From Nonomuraea antri (GTDB lineage: Bacteria > Actinomycetota > Actinomycetes > Streptosporangiales > Streptosporangiaceae): a stretch of DNA of 54,020 bases. The notes under the pieces were generated by a model. That model searched no databases. It was not told the origin of the DNA and worked only from the letters and a program-made list of their open reading frames with translations. Position numbers and translations under genes: made by a program. The stretch is from the NCBI RefSeq assembly GCF_013283785.1, contig NZ_JABCPZ010000050.1, positions 1-54,020 on the forward strand, read 5' to 3'. Below are positions 23,766-31,585 of this stretch, piece after piece. Every line of letters starts with the position of its first letter. Position 1 is the first letter of the stretch.

Positions 23766-23887
23766 CGGGACGCGCCCCGCCGACACTGACGAATGCGCTC
23801 CGTATCCGGTCGGTCACTCGCTAGAGTGGTCAACCTCCCGGAGCCTGTGGCACCGTGCGGGCTCGCGTTCTCTTCGAGGGGTTTCCC

Positions 23888-24448
23888 ATGCGCCTGCCCG
23901 CGGTCCTGTTCCTTCTGCTGGCCGCCGCCTGTTCCGCGGAGCCCGCCACCATGCACGAGGTGCCCGGCCACGACGCCGCACCCGGCCAGAACGCCGACCG
24001 GCCGATCAGGCTGTCCGGCGGCGGCGAGCTCGGCGCCACGACCACGTCCGCCATCGTCTACGACCGCAAGCTCGCGCCGGCGGGCGCGCAGGCCAGCGTG
24101 ACCACCGAGTCGGCCGGCAAGAAGACTCGCACCTCGCTCGTCGTCGAGGGCCTGCTGCCCAACCGCCGCTACGGCGCCCACCTGCACACCCGCCCCTGCG
24201 GCGCGAAGCCCGAGGACGCCGGGCCGCACTACCGGCACGAGCCGCACCGGGCCACCGCGACCAGCGAGGTCTGGCTCGACCTCACCACCGACGAGTCCGG
24301 CGCCGGGCGCTCGGCGGCCAGGCACGACTGGCACTTCACCGCCGGCAGCCTGCCGGGCTCGCTCGTCATCCACGCCGAGCCGACCAAGTCGTCCGGCCCC
24401 GACGCGGGCGCCGCCGGGCCGCGCGTCGCCTGCGTCACCCTGCGCTGA
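23888..24448 (+). CDS. Cu/Zn superoxide dismutase-like lipoprotein
   Basis: A 186-residue exported protein with a lipoprotein signal (MRLPAVLFLLLAAAC, lipid on Cys15). The SodC-like fold shows YGAHLHTRPCG (HxH copper ligands plus Cys), GPHYRHE (bridging His position) and SLVIHAEP...GPRVACVTL (last copper His and disulfide Cys). The usual zinc-loop His residues and the DLGN segment are not recognisable, so it may be copper-only or non-enzymatic. GAGGGG precedes ATG 23888. It is monocistronic. Confidence 0.75.
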   Translation: MRLPAVLFLLLAAACSAEPATMHEVPGHDAAPGQNADRPIRLSGGGELGATTTSAIVYDRKLAPAGAQASVTTESAGKKTRTSLVVEGLLPNRRYGAHLHTRPCGAKPEDAGPHYRHEPHRATATSEVWLDLTTDESGAGRSAARHDWHFTAGSLPGSLVIHAEPTKSSGPDAGAAGPRVACVTLR

Positions 24449-24564
24449 ACCGGCCGCACCCGGCGCTGAACCGGCCTCATTCGGGTCTCCGGGGGTGCGC
24501 CGGCTCCTGCCGCCCTGGGGCATAATTACAGAATTACATCGCCACGGCTGGCCGGAGGTCACGT

Positions 24565-25668
24565 GTGAACAGTCGTCAATGGCAGCCGCCCCGATTACGG
24601 CTGTTCGAAGACGCGCATCGGCGGGCGACCTGGCTGGAACTCCTCTACGACCTGGTCTTCGTCGTCGCCGTCGCCGAGGTGGCCGCCGTGCTGGCCGAGA
24701 AGGCCGACCTCGCGCACGTCCTGGCGTTCGCCGGGCTGTTCGTGCCCGTCTGGTGGGCCTGGGCCGGATACGTCTTCTACGCCAACCGGTTCGACACCGA
24801 CGACGTCAGCCACCGGCTGCTCGCCCTGCCGCAGATGCTGGCCGTCGCCACGATGGCGGCGAGCGTGGGCAGCATCGGCGAGCGCTCCGGGCTCTTCGCC
24901 GTCGCCTACGTCGTCGCGCGCGTCCTGCTCATCGTGGCCTACCTGCGCGCCGGCCGGCACGTCGCCGCCGCCAGGCCGCTGACCGTCCGATACGCCGCCG
25001 GCTTCACGATCGCCGCGGCCATCTGGCTGGCCTCGCTGGCCGTCGAGCCGCCCCAGCGGTACGCGTTCTGGGCCGTGGCCCTGGTGATCGACCTGGTCAC
25101 CCCGCTGCTCGCGCGCAAGCACCAGGGCGCGCTGCCGCCACAGAGCGAGCATCTGCCCGAGCGGTTCGGGCTGTTCGTGGTGATCGTCCTGGGCGAGGTG
25201 GTCGCGGCCGTGGTCGTCGGGCTCAAGGGCCACGACATCACCCCGGGCACGCTGCTGATCGCGCTGGCCGGGGTGGCGATCGCGATGGCGTTCTGGTGGC
25301 TCTACTTCGGGCACCTGGACGAATCGGTCGTGCTGCGTACCCAGGTGGCCGGTCAGGTCTGGGTCTACTCGCACCTGCCGCTGTCGCTCGGCCTGGTGGC
25401 CTTCGGCATCGGCATCGAGCACGCGATCACGCATCCGTCGGGGGCGAGCTGGGCGGTCGGGGTGCCGGCCGCGCTCGTGTTCGCCGTACTCGGAGTGCAG
25501 CACCTGTGCTCGCGCGCCCGCGGCGCGGCCTCGATCCGCTTCGCGGCGGCCGCGATCACGCTGGCCACCTCCGCGCTGCCGATCGCGGCGGCGCTGGCGC
25601 TGATACTCGCCTACGGCGCGGCCCAGGTGCTCCACGACCTGCGCCGCCCGGTGCCGGAAGGAACCTGA
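24565..25668 (+). CDS. LtrA-family low-temperature-requirement membrane protein
   Basis: A 367-residue protein with about 10-11 transmembrane helices. The LtrA signature is near the N-terminus (ATWLELLYDLVFVVAVAEVAAVL, WWAWAGYVFYANRFDTDD) and the family motif ERFGLFVVIVLGEVV lies near residue 210. The function is unknown beyond a cold-growth phenotype in Listeria. GTG 24565 follows GGAGG. The stop overlaps the next start (ATGA), so it is coupled to the NTF2-like gene. AATTACA is repeated twice just upstream (about 24524-24537). Confidence 0.9.
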   Translation: MNSRQWQPPRLRLFEDAHRRATWLELLYDLVFVVAVAEVAAVLAEKADLAHVLAFAGLFVPVWWAWAGYVFYANRFDTDDVSHRLLALPQMLAVATMAASVGSIGERSGLFAVAYVVARVLLIVAYLRAGRHVAAARPLTVRYAAGFTIAAAIWLASLAVEPPQRYAFWAVALVIDLVTPLLARKHQGALPPQSEHLPERFGLFVVIVLGEVVAAVVVGLKGHDITPGTLLIALAGVAIAMAFWWLYFGHLDESVVLRTQVAGQVWVYSHLPLSLGLVAFGIGIEHAITHPSGASWAVGVPAALVFAVLGVQHLCSRARGAASIRFAAAAITLATSALPIAAALALILAYGAAQVLHDLRRPVPEGT

Positions 25669-25988
25669 TGGACCTGTTCGACCGCCAGCTCGCGGCCATC
25701 GCCGACCAGGATCTGGAGACGCTGCTCGGCCAGTATCACGAGGACGCCGTCGTCGTCAGGCTCGACCGGGTGGCCCGCGGGCCGGCCGAGATCAGGGCGT
25801 TCTTCGCCGCCTACCTCCAGGCGAAGCCGCAGGTCGACGAGATCACCGCACTCCAGCGGACCGACGACGTGATCTTCTACAACGCCCGCATGACCGTCGC
25901 GGGCAACCGGGTGAACGCGTTCGGCACCCTGGTCGTCAAGGACGGCAAGATCTGGCGGCAGACGGCCGCCGCGGTGCCCGCCGGTTGA
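25668..25988 (+). CDS. SnoaL/NTF2-like small protein
   Basis: A 106-residue NTF2-fold protein: DLFDRQLAAIADQDLETLLGQYHEDAVVVRLDRVARGPAEIRAFFAAYL, then VDEITALQRTDDVIFYNARMTVAGNRVNAFGTLVVKDGKIWRQTA. This superfamily includes cyclases, isomerases and binding proteins; the catalytic Asp/His pair is not evident. It is translationally coupled to the LtrA gene. Its last codons and stop fall inside the first copy of a 14-bp tandem repeat. Confidence 0.8.
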   Translation: MDLFDRQLAAIADQDLETLLGQYHEDAVVVRLDRVARGPAEIRAFFAAYLQAKPQVDEITALQRTDDVIFYNARMTVAGNRVNAFGTLVVKDGKIWRQTAAAVPAG

Positions 25989-26012
25989 TCCCCGCCGGTT
26001 GATCCCCGCCGG
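25980..26012. repeat. Tandem 14-bp repeat across a stop codon
   Basis: GCCGGTTGATCCCC occurs twice in a row (25980-25993 and 25994-26007) followed by a partial copy GCCGG. The TGA of the NTF2-like gene is in the first unit, so the duplication copies the 3' end of the gene. It looks like a recent slippage event. Confidence 0.8.
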
Positions 26013-26014
26013 CC

Positions 26015-26659
26015 TCAGCCTGAGGGCAGGCGGGACATCATCCGCTCCATCCCGTTGACCCAGTTGTCGCGCAGCGCCTGCGTGGCCTTGGTGAGGTCGC
26101 CGGCCAGGATCAGCTCGGCCACCCGGCAGTGCTCGGCGGCCTCGCGCTCCAGCGGCGCGTCGTCGCCCGCCAGCAGGTGCGTGTAGCGGCGCATGCCGGC
26201 CTTGACGCTGGTGATCAGGTCGAGCAGCCGCTCGTTGCGGCACCCGCTGAGCAGCAGGTCGTGCCACTCGTCGTCGTGGCGCTCGATGACCTGCTGCTCG
26301 GCCACGTTGTCGGGGAACTCGTTGGCCAGCCTGAGCAGGTCGGGGGCGACCTTGCGCAGGTGGACGGGGTCGGAGCTCTCCAGGGCCAGCGACTCGAGCG
26401 CGGCCACGATCTCGCAGAGCTCGCGGAACTCGCGCCTGCTGACCGGCGCGAACCTGAACCCGCGCCCCTGACTGCTCTCCAGCACGCCCTCGCCGGCCAG
26501 CGTGATCAGGGCCTCGCGCAGCGGCGTGCGGCTGACTCCCAGCTCGGCCGCCAGCGCCGCCTCGTTGATGTCGGTGCCTGCGGTGAAGTCGCCCCGATCG
26601 AGCTTCCTCAGCAGCTCTTCCTTGATCTGCTCGCGCAGCGGTCGCCGCTCGATCGGCAT
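26015..26659 (-). CDS. GntR-family regulator (FadR/FCD type)
   Basis: A 214-residue regulator. The winged helix has LREQIKEELLRKLDRGDFTAGTDINEAALAAELGVSRTPLREALITLAGEGVL; the FCD ligand domain has LCEIVAALESLALES, HDDEWHDLLLSGCRN and EREAAEHCRVAELILAGDL, in which metal-binding Asp/His residues are visible. FCD members bind carboxylic acids or sugar acids. ATG 26659 follows AAGGAG. It is divergent from the nine-gene catabolic operon and is the likely repressor of that operon. Confidence 0.92.
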   Translation of the reverse strand: MPIERRPLREQIKEELLRKLDRGDFTAGTDINEAALAAELGVSRTPLREALITLAGEGVLESSQGRGFRFAPVSRREFRELCEIVAALESLALESSDPVHLRKVAPDLLRLANEFPDNVAEQQVIERHDDEWHDLLLSGCRNERLLDLITSVKAGMRRYTHLLAGDDAPLEREAAEHCRVAELILAGDLTKATQALRDNWVNGMERMMSRLPSG

Positions 26660-26697
26660 GACGCTCCTTCGCCTCAATCTGCACCCCAGTTTACCGC

Positions 26698-26732
26698 TTG
26701 ACGTGATGCAAAATTCTGCACTATGAATTCTG
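26698..26732 (+). promoter_or_regulatory. Promoter with embedded operator for the GH42-GH63 operon
   Basis: TTGACG (26698-26703), 18 bp, TATGAA (26722-26727) is a near-consensus promoter. The spacer contains TGCAAAATTCTGCA (26707-26720), an almost perfect palindrome, and ATTCTG recurs 14 bp further on (26713 and 26727). A repressor bound there would occlude RNA polymerase; the divergent GntR protein is the obvious candidate. The SD AAGGGAG and GTG 26770 follow. Confidence 0.6.
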
Positions 26733-26769
26733 AATACAAAATAGTACATGTCACAGCAAGGGAGCTGGA

Positions 26770-28710
26770 GTGGGTCTGACCCGAGTGCCGGGGCTGCTGT
26801 TCGGCGGCGACTACAACCCCGAGCAGTGGCCGGAGGAGGTCTGGGCCGAGGACGTGCGGCTCATGGCCGAGGCCGGGGTCAACATGGCCACCGTCGCCGT
26901 CTTCTCCTGGTCGCGGCTCGAACCCGAGCCGGGCGCGTACGACTTCGGCTGGCTCGACCGCGTGCTCGACCTGCTGCACGTGCACGGCGTGGCCGCCGAC
27001 CTGGCCACCGCGACCGCGACGCCGCCCCCGTGGCTGGTGCGCGCGCACCCGGAGATGATGCCGGTCAACGCCGACGGCGTACGGCTGGAGTTCGGCTCAC
27101 GCCAGGGCTACTGCCCGAGCTCGCCCGTCTACCGTGAGCACGCGACGCGCCTGGCCACGGTCATGGCCGAGCGCTACGGCGAGCACCCCGCCCTGGCCAT
27201 GTGGCACATCGGCAACGAGTACGCCGACCACACGCTGGAGTGCTTCTGCCCGGAGTCGGCCGCCCACTTCAGGCGCTGGCTCCAGGCCCGTTACGGCGAG
27301 ATCGGCGCGCTCAACGCCGCCTGGGGCACCTCCTGCTGGGGCCAGCACTACACCGGCTTCGCCCAGGTCGAGCCGCCGCGCACGGCCCCTGGCCCGGTCA
27401 ACCCGGCCCAGCTGCTCGACTGGCGGCGCTTCTGCAGCGACGCGCTGCTGGAGCTGTTCCAGGCGGAGAAGGCCGCGCTGCGCGCCGTCACCCCGGACGT
27501 CCCGGTCACCACCAACTTCATGAGCATCCTGCACGGACTCGACTACTGGACCTGGGCCGCGGCCGAGGACCTGGTCAGCGACGACGCCTACCCCGACCCG
27601 GCCGACCCGACCTCGCACGTGGCGGTCGCGCTCAGCTACGACCTGATGCGCTCGCTCAAGCGGCGGCCCTGGCTGCTGCTCGAATCCGCGCCGTCGGCCG
27701 TCTCCTGGCGCGAGGTCAACGCCCCCAAGCCGCCCGGCGTGATGCGCCTGCACAGCCTCCAGGCGCTGGCCCACGGCTCGGACGGCGTGATGTTCTTCCA
27801 GTGGCGCCAGGCGAAGTACGGCCCGGAGAAGTTCCACTCCGCGATGCTCCCGCACGGCGGCACGCGAACCCGCGGCTGGCAGGACACCCTGCGCCTGGGC
27901 CGCGACCTGCGCAACCTGGCCGAGGTCGCGGGAGCCGACACCACCGCCCAGGTGGCGCTGGTGCTCGACTGGGAGAGCTGGTGGGGGCTCGAAGCGCCGG
28001 AGTCGATGCCGTCGAACCGGCTCAAGCTCAAGGAGCTCCTGCTCGCCTGGTACGCCCCGCTGCACGCGCGCGGCATCTCCGTCGACCTGACGCCGCCCGG
28101 CCGCGACCTGTCGCCGTACCGGGTGGTCATCGCGCCGAACCTCTACCTGTGCACCGAGGAGCAGGCCAAGGCGCTGGCGTCCTTCGACGGCGAGCTGATC
28201 GTCGGCCCGTTCAGCGGCGTGGTCACCAGGGACGACCAGATCCACGACGGCGGCGCGCCGGGACCGCTCAAGGACCTGCTCGGCGTCGCCGTGGACGAGT
28301 TCTGGCCGCTCACCGGCCCCCAGGACACCACCATGGGCCGGGCGGGCACCTGGGCCGAATGGCTCAGGCTGATCGACGCCGAGCCGATCGCCCACTACCT
28401 GGGCGGCGACCTGGACGGCCGGCCCGCGATCACCCGCAAGGGCCGCGCCACCTACGTGAGCTGCCTGCTCGACGACGTCACGCCGGTCCTGGACCTGGTG
28501 CTCGACGGCGTGGACCGCGTCGACGTGCCTATGGGCGTGGAGGCCGTGCGGCGCGGCGGCTTCCTCTTCCTGCTCAACCACACCACCGCACCCCAGCCGG
28601 TCACGCTGCCCAGCGGCGGCACCGACCTGCTCACCGGAACCCCCATGCGCGGCGAGATCGCGTTGCCCGCACGCGACGCCGTCGTGCTCAGGATCGAAGG
28701 AGAACAGTGA
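26770..28710 (+). CDS. GH42 beta-galactosidase-like hydrolase
   Basis: A 646-residue GH42 enzyme. The N-terminal GGDYNPEQWPEEVWAEDVRLMAEAGVN is the family hallmark. The acid/base is Glu150 in HIGNEYADH; the nucleophile is probably Glu305 in LLLESAPSAVSW. A GH42 trimerisation domain and small C-terminal sandwich follow (residues ~390-640). There is no signal peptide, so it acts on imported oligosaccharides, releasing beta-linked galactose or a similar sugar. It is the first gene of the nine-gene operon and overlaps the next start by GTGA. The cysteine-rich segment ECFCPESA is the position of the structural zinc cluster seen in some GH42 enzymes. Confidence 0.92.
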   Translation: MGLTRVPGLLFGGDYNPEQWPEEVWAEDVRLMAEAGVNMATVAVFSWSRLEPEPGAYDFGWLDRVLDLLHVHGVAADLATATATPPPWLVRAHPEMMPVNADGVRLEFGSRQGYCPSSPVYREHATRLATVMAERYGEHPALAMWHIGNEYADHTLECFCPESAAHFRRWLQARYGEIGALNAAWGTSCWGQHYTGFAQVEPPRTAPGPVNPAQLLDWRRFCSDALLELFQAEKAALRAVTPDVPVTTNFMSILHGLDYWTWAAAEDLVSDDAYPDPADPTSHVAVALSYDLMRSLKRRPWLLLESAPSAVSWREVNAPKPPGVMRLHSLQALAHGSDGVMFFQWRQAKYGPEKFHSAMLPHGGTRTRGWQDTLRLGRDLRNLAEVAGADTTAQVALVLDWESWWGLEAPESMPSNRLKLKELLLAWYAPLHARGISVDLTPPGRDLSPYRVVIAPNLYLCTEEQAKALASFDGELIVGPFSGVVTRDDQIHDGGAPGPLKDLLGVAVDEFWPLTGPQDTTMGRAGTWAEWLRLIDAEPIAHYLGGDLDGRPAITRKGRATYVSCLLDDVTPVLDLVLDGVDRVDVPMGVEAVRRGGFLFLLNHTTAPQPVTLPSGGTDLLTGTPMRGEIALPARDAVVLRIEGEQ

Positions 28711-30032
28711 CACACCCGTACATCCCGAACGCCGAACCCGGCGTACGGGCCGAGATGCTCGCCGCGCTCGGCGTGTCGAGTGTCGAGGAGTTCTACGCCG
28801 ACATCCCCGCGGACCTGCGCCTCGACCGGCCGCTCGACCTGCCCGCGCCGTTCACGGCCGAGCGGGACCTGGTGCGCCACATGAGGTCCCTGTTCGCCAG
28901 GACCACCGACACCGAGGAGGCGCTCAGCTTCCTGGGCCACGGCTGCTACCCGCATCACGTGCCCGCGGTGTGCGACGAGGTGAACTCCAGGAGCGAGTTC
29001 CTCACGGCGTACGCGGGCGAGCCGTACGAGGACCACGGCCGCTTCCAGGCCCTGTTCGAGTACGTCAGCATGATGGGCGAACTGCTCGAGATGGACGTGG
29101 TCAACGTCCCGACCTACGACGGCTTCCAGGCCGCCGGCACCGCCCTGCGCATGGCCTGCCGGTACACCAAGCGGTCGAAGGTGCTGGTCAGCGGGGCCGT
29201 CGGCGCCGACAAGCTGAGCAAGCTGCGTGACTTCCTGGCCCCCGACATCACCGTCGAGCTCGCCCCGGTCGCCGGCGACGGCGAGATGGGCGAGGTGACC
29301 ATCGATGACACCTACGCGGCGATCTTCCTGGAGACCCCGAACGTCTACGGCGTCGTCGAGACCCGGGGCAAGGAGCTGGCCGACCTGGCGCACGCCAACG
29401 GCGCGCTGCTGGTCGTCAGCACCGACCCGATCTCGCTGGGCGTGCTGGCCCCGCCGGCCGCGTACGGCGCCGACATCGTCTGCGGCGACATCCAGTCGCT
29501 CGGCATCCACCAGAACTACGGCGGCGGCCAGGCCGGCTACATCGCCACCCAGGACCACGAGCCGCTGGTGGCCGAGTTCCCCTCGCGGCTGTTCGGCATC
29601 GCGCCCACCAAGGTCCCCGGCGAGTACGGCTTCGGCGACGTCTTCTACGACCGCACCTCGTTCGCGCTGCGCGAGGAGGGCAAGGAATGGGTCGGCACCG
29701 CGGCCGCCCTGTGGGGCATCACGGCCGGCGTCTACCTGGCGCTCATGGGCCCGCAGGGCATGGCCGAGCTGGGTGAGACCATCCTGGCCCGCACCCGCTA
29801 CGCCATGGACGCGCTGGCCCCCTGGACCCTGCACGCGGACACGGTCCACTTCCGCGAGTTCGCCGTCGAGGTGCCGTCCAGCCACGCCCTGCTCGACGCG
29901 CTGCGCGAGCGCGGCATCTACGGCGGCGTCGCGCTCGACGATCGCACGCTCCTGGTCTGCGTGACCGAGCGCCACACCATCGACGACATCGACCGGCTCG
30001 CTGCGGCCGTGAAGGAGGTTCTGAACGGATGA
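28707..30032 (+). CDS. GcvPA-like protein, divergent glycine-decarboxylase subunit
   Basis: A 441-residue homologue of the N-terminal half of glycine decarboxylase P-protein: FLGHGCYPHHVPAVCDEVNSRSEFLTAY, EMDVVNVPTYDGFQAAGTALRMACR, then ADIVCGDIQSLGIHQNYGGGQAGYIA. The strongly conserved Arg-rich block REQHIRREKATSNICT of true GcvPA is absent; here the same place reads RTSFALREEGKEWVGTAAALWG. GTG 28707 overlaps the GH42 stop; GAAGGAGA is the SD. It is partnered with the next gene. With no gcvT, gcvH or lpd nearby, a role in the ordinary glycine cleavage system is doubtful. Confidence 0.82.
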   Translation: MTHPYIPNAEPGVRAEMLAALGVSSVEEFYADIPADLRLDRPLDLPAPFTAERDLVRHMRSLFARTTDTEEALSFLGHGCYPHHVPAVCDEVNSRSEFLTAYAGEPYEDHGRFQALFEYVSMMGELLEMDVVNVPTYDGFQAAGTALRMACRYTKRSKVLVSGAVGADKLSKLRDFLAPDITVELAPVAGDGEMGEVTIDDTYAAIFLETPNVYGVVETRGKELADLAHANGALLVVSTDPISLGVLAPPAAYGADIVCGDIQSLGIHQNYGGGQAGYIATQDHEPLVAEFPSRLFGIAPTKVPGEYGFGDVFYDRTSFALREEGKEWVGTAAALWGITAGVYLALMGPQGMAELGETILARTRYAMDALAPWTLHADTVHFREFAVEVPSSHALLDALRERGIYGGVALDDRTLLVCVTERHTIDDIDRLAAAVKEVLNG

Positions 30033-31582
30033 GCGGGCACGCGGAGTCCTTCGCCGAGCTGCCGGTGGCGCCCAAGCCGCCACTGCGCCGCTTCCACCAG
30101 GCCAGGTGGGACGAACCGATCATCTTCGAGCTGTCCAGGGAGGGCCGGCGCGGACTGGCCGTGCCCGAGCCGGGCGCGCCGCGCGTGGAGCTGCCGGAGT
30201 CGGTGCGCCGGGAGCGCGCGCCGAAGCTGCCCGAGATGTCGCAGCTGCACGTCCTGCGCCACTACCTGCGCCTGTCGCAGGAGAACCTGGGCGTCGACCT
30301 GAACATCGACGTCGGCCAGGGCACCTGCACGATGAAGTACAGCCCCAAGGTCAACGACCAGTTCGCCAACGCGATCGCCGAGCTGCACCCGCTGCAGCAC
30401 GAGGACACCGTGCAGGGCGTGCTGGAGATCTACTGGCGTCTTGAGCGGATGCTGGCCGAGATCTCCGGCATGTCGCGCGTGTCGCTGCAGCCGGGCTCCG
30501 GCTCGGCCGCCATCTACGCCAACATCGCGATGATCCGCGCCTACCACGCGGCCAACGGCGAGAGCCACCGCGACCAGGTCATCACCACGATGTTCTCGCA
30601 CCCGTCGAACGCGGCCTGCGCCAAGACGGCCGGCTACGAGGTCATCACGCTGATGCCGGACGCCGACGGCTACCCGGACATCGAGGCCCTGCGCGCCGCC
30701 ATCGGCCCGCGCACCGCCGCCCTGATGATCACCAACCCGGAGGACACCGGCATCTACAACTCCCGCATCAAGGAGTTCGTCGACCTGGTGCACTCGGTCG
30801 GCGGCCTGGCCTGCTACGACCAGGCCAACGCCAACGGCATCCTGGGCATCACCAGGGCCCGCGACGCCGGGTTCGACCTGTGCCACTTCAACCTGCACAA
30901 GACGTTCTCCACGCCGCACGCCTGCGGCGGCCCGGCGGCCGGCGCCTGCGGCGTCTCGCCCGCGCTGGAGCCGTTCCTGCCGGGTCCTGTGGTGTCGTTC
31001 GACGGGTCGGCGTACGGGCTGGAGACCCCGGAGAAGACGGTCGGCAAGATCAGGCCGTTCCTCGGCGTGACGCCGAACATCGTCAGGGCGTACGCGTGGA
31101 TCATGGCGCTCGGCGCCGAGGGCCTGCGCGAGGTCGCCGAGACCGCGGTGCTGAACAACAACTACCTGATGCACAAGATCCTGCAAATTCCGGGCGCGTC
31201 CGCGCCGTGGGACCAGCGCAGGATCGAGCAGGTCCGCTACTCCTGGCAGGAGTTGTCGGAGGAGACCGGGGTGCACTCGGAGGAGATCGGCGTCCGGGCC
31301 GCGGACTTCGGCGTCCACTACTGGACCAGCCACCACCCGTACCTGGTGCCCGAGCCGTTCACGCTGGAGCCGACCGAGTCATACTCGCGCGAGGACCTCG
31401 ACGAGTACGCGGCCATCCTGGCGCACGTCGCGGATGAGGCCAGGCGCGACCCCGAGTTCGTCAAGGGCGCGCCGTACAACCAGACCGTCCACAAGATCGA
31501 CATGACCCCGCTGGACGACCCCAAGCAGTGGGCGCCCACCTGGCGCGCCTACGTGCGCAAGCACCTGAGCGCGAGGGACTGA
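30029..31582 (+). CDS. GcvPB-like PLP protein, divergent glycine-decarboxylase subunit
   Basis: A 517-residue homologue of the PLP-binding half of P-protein. The Schiff-base Lys291 lies in HFNLHKTFSTPH, and TCTMKYSPK is kept. Three canonical motifs are altered: the HGTNPAS loop is SHPSNAA, DGANLNA is DQANANG, and PHGGGGPG is PHACGGPAAG. These surround the PLP and the glycine site in known enzymes, so the substrate is probably different. It overlaps the GcvPA-like gene by ATGA, so the two presumably form one heteromeric enzyme. It is in an operon with sugar-active genes. Confidence 0.82.
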   Translation: MSGHAESFAELPVAPKPPLRRFHQARWDEPIIFELSREGRRGLAVPEPGAPRVELPESVRRERAPKLPEMSQLHVLRHYLRLSQENLGVDLNIDVGQGTCTMKYSPKVNDQFANAIAELHPLQHEDTVQGVLEIYWRLERMLAEISGMSRVSLQPGSGSAAIYANIAMIRAYHAANGESHRDQVITTMFSHPSNAACAKTAGYEVITLMPDADGYPDIEALRAAIGPRTAALMITNPEDTGIYNSRIKEFVDLVHSVGGLACYDQANANGILGITRARDAGFDLCHFNLHKTFSTPHACGGPAAGACGVSPALEPFLPGPVVSFDGSAYGLETPEKTVGKIRPFLGVTPNIVRAYAWIMALGAEGLREVAETAVLNNNYLMHKILQIPGASAPWDQRRIEQVRYSWQELSEETGVHSEEIGVRAADFGVHYWTSHHPYLVPEPFTLEPTESYSREDLDEYAAILAHVADEARRDPEFVKGAPYNQTVHKIDMTPLDDPKQWAPTWRAYVRKHLSARD

Positions 31583-31585
31583 CCC

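Noticed and set aside
28707..31582. Ordinary housekeeping glycine decarboxylase
   Set aside because: The operon context and the changed REQHIRREKATSNICT, HGTNPAS, DGANLNA and GGGGPG motifs argue against it, though the fold assignment stands.
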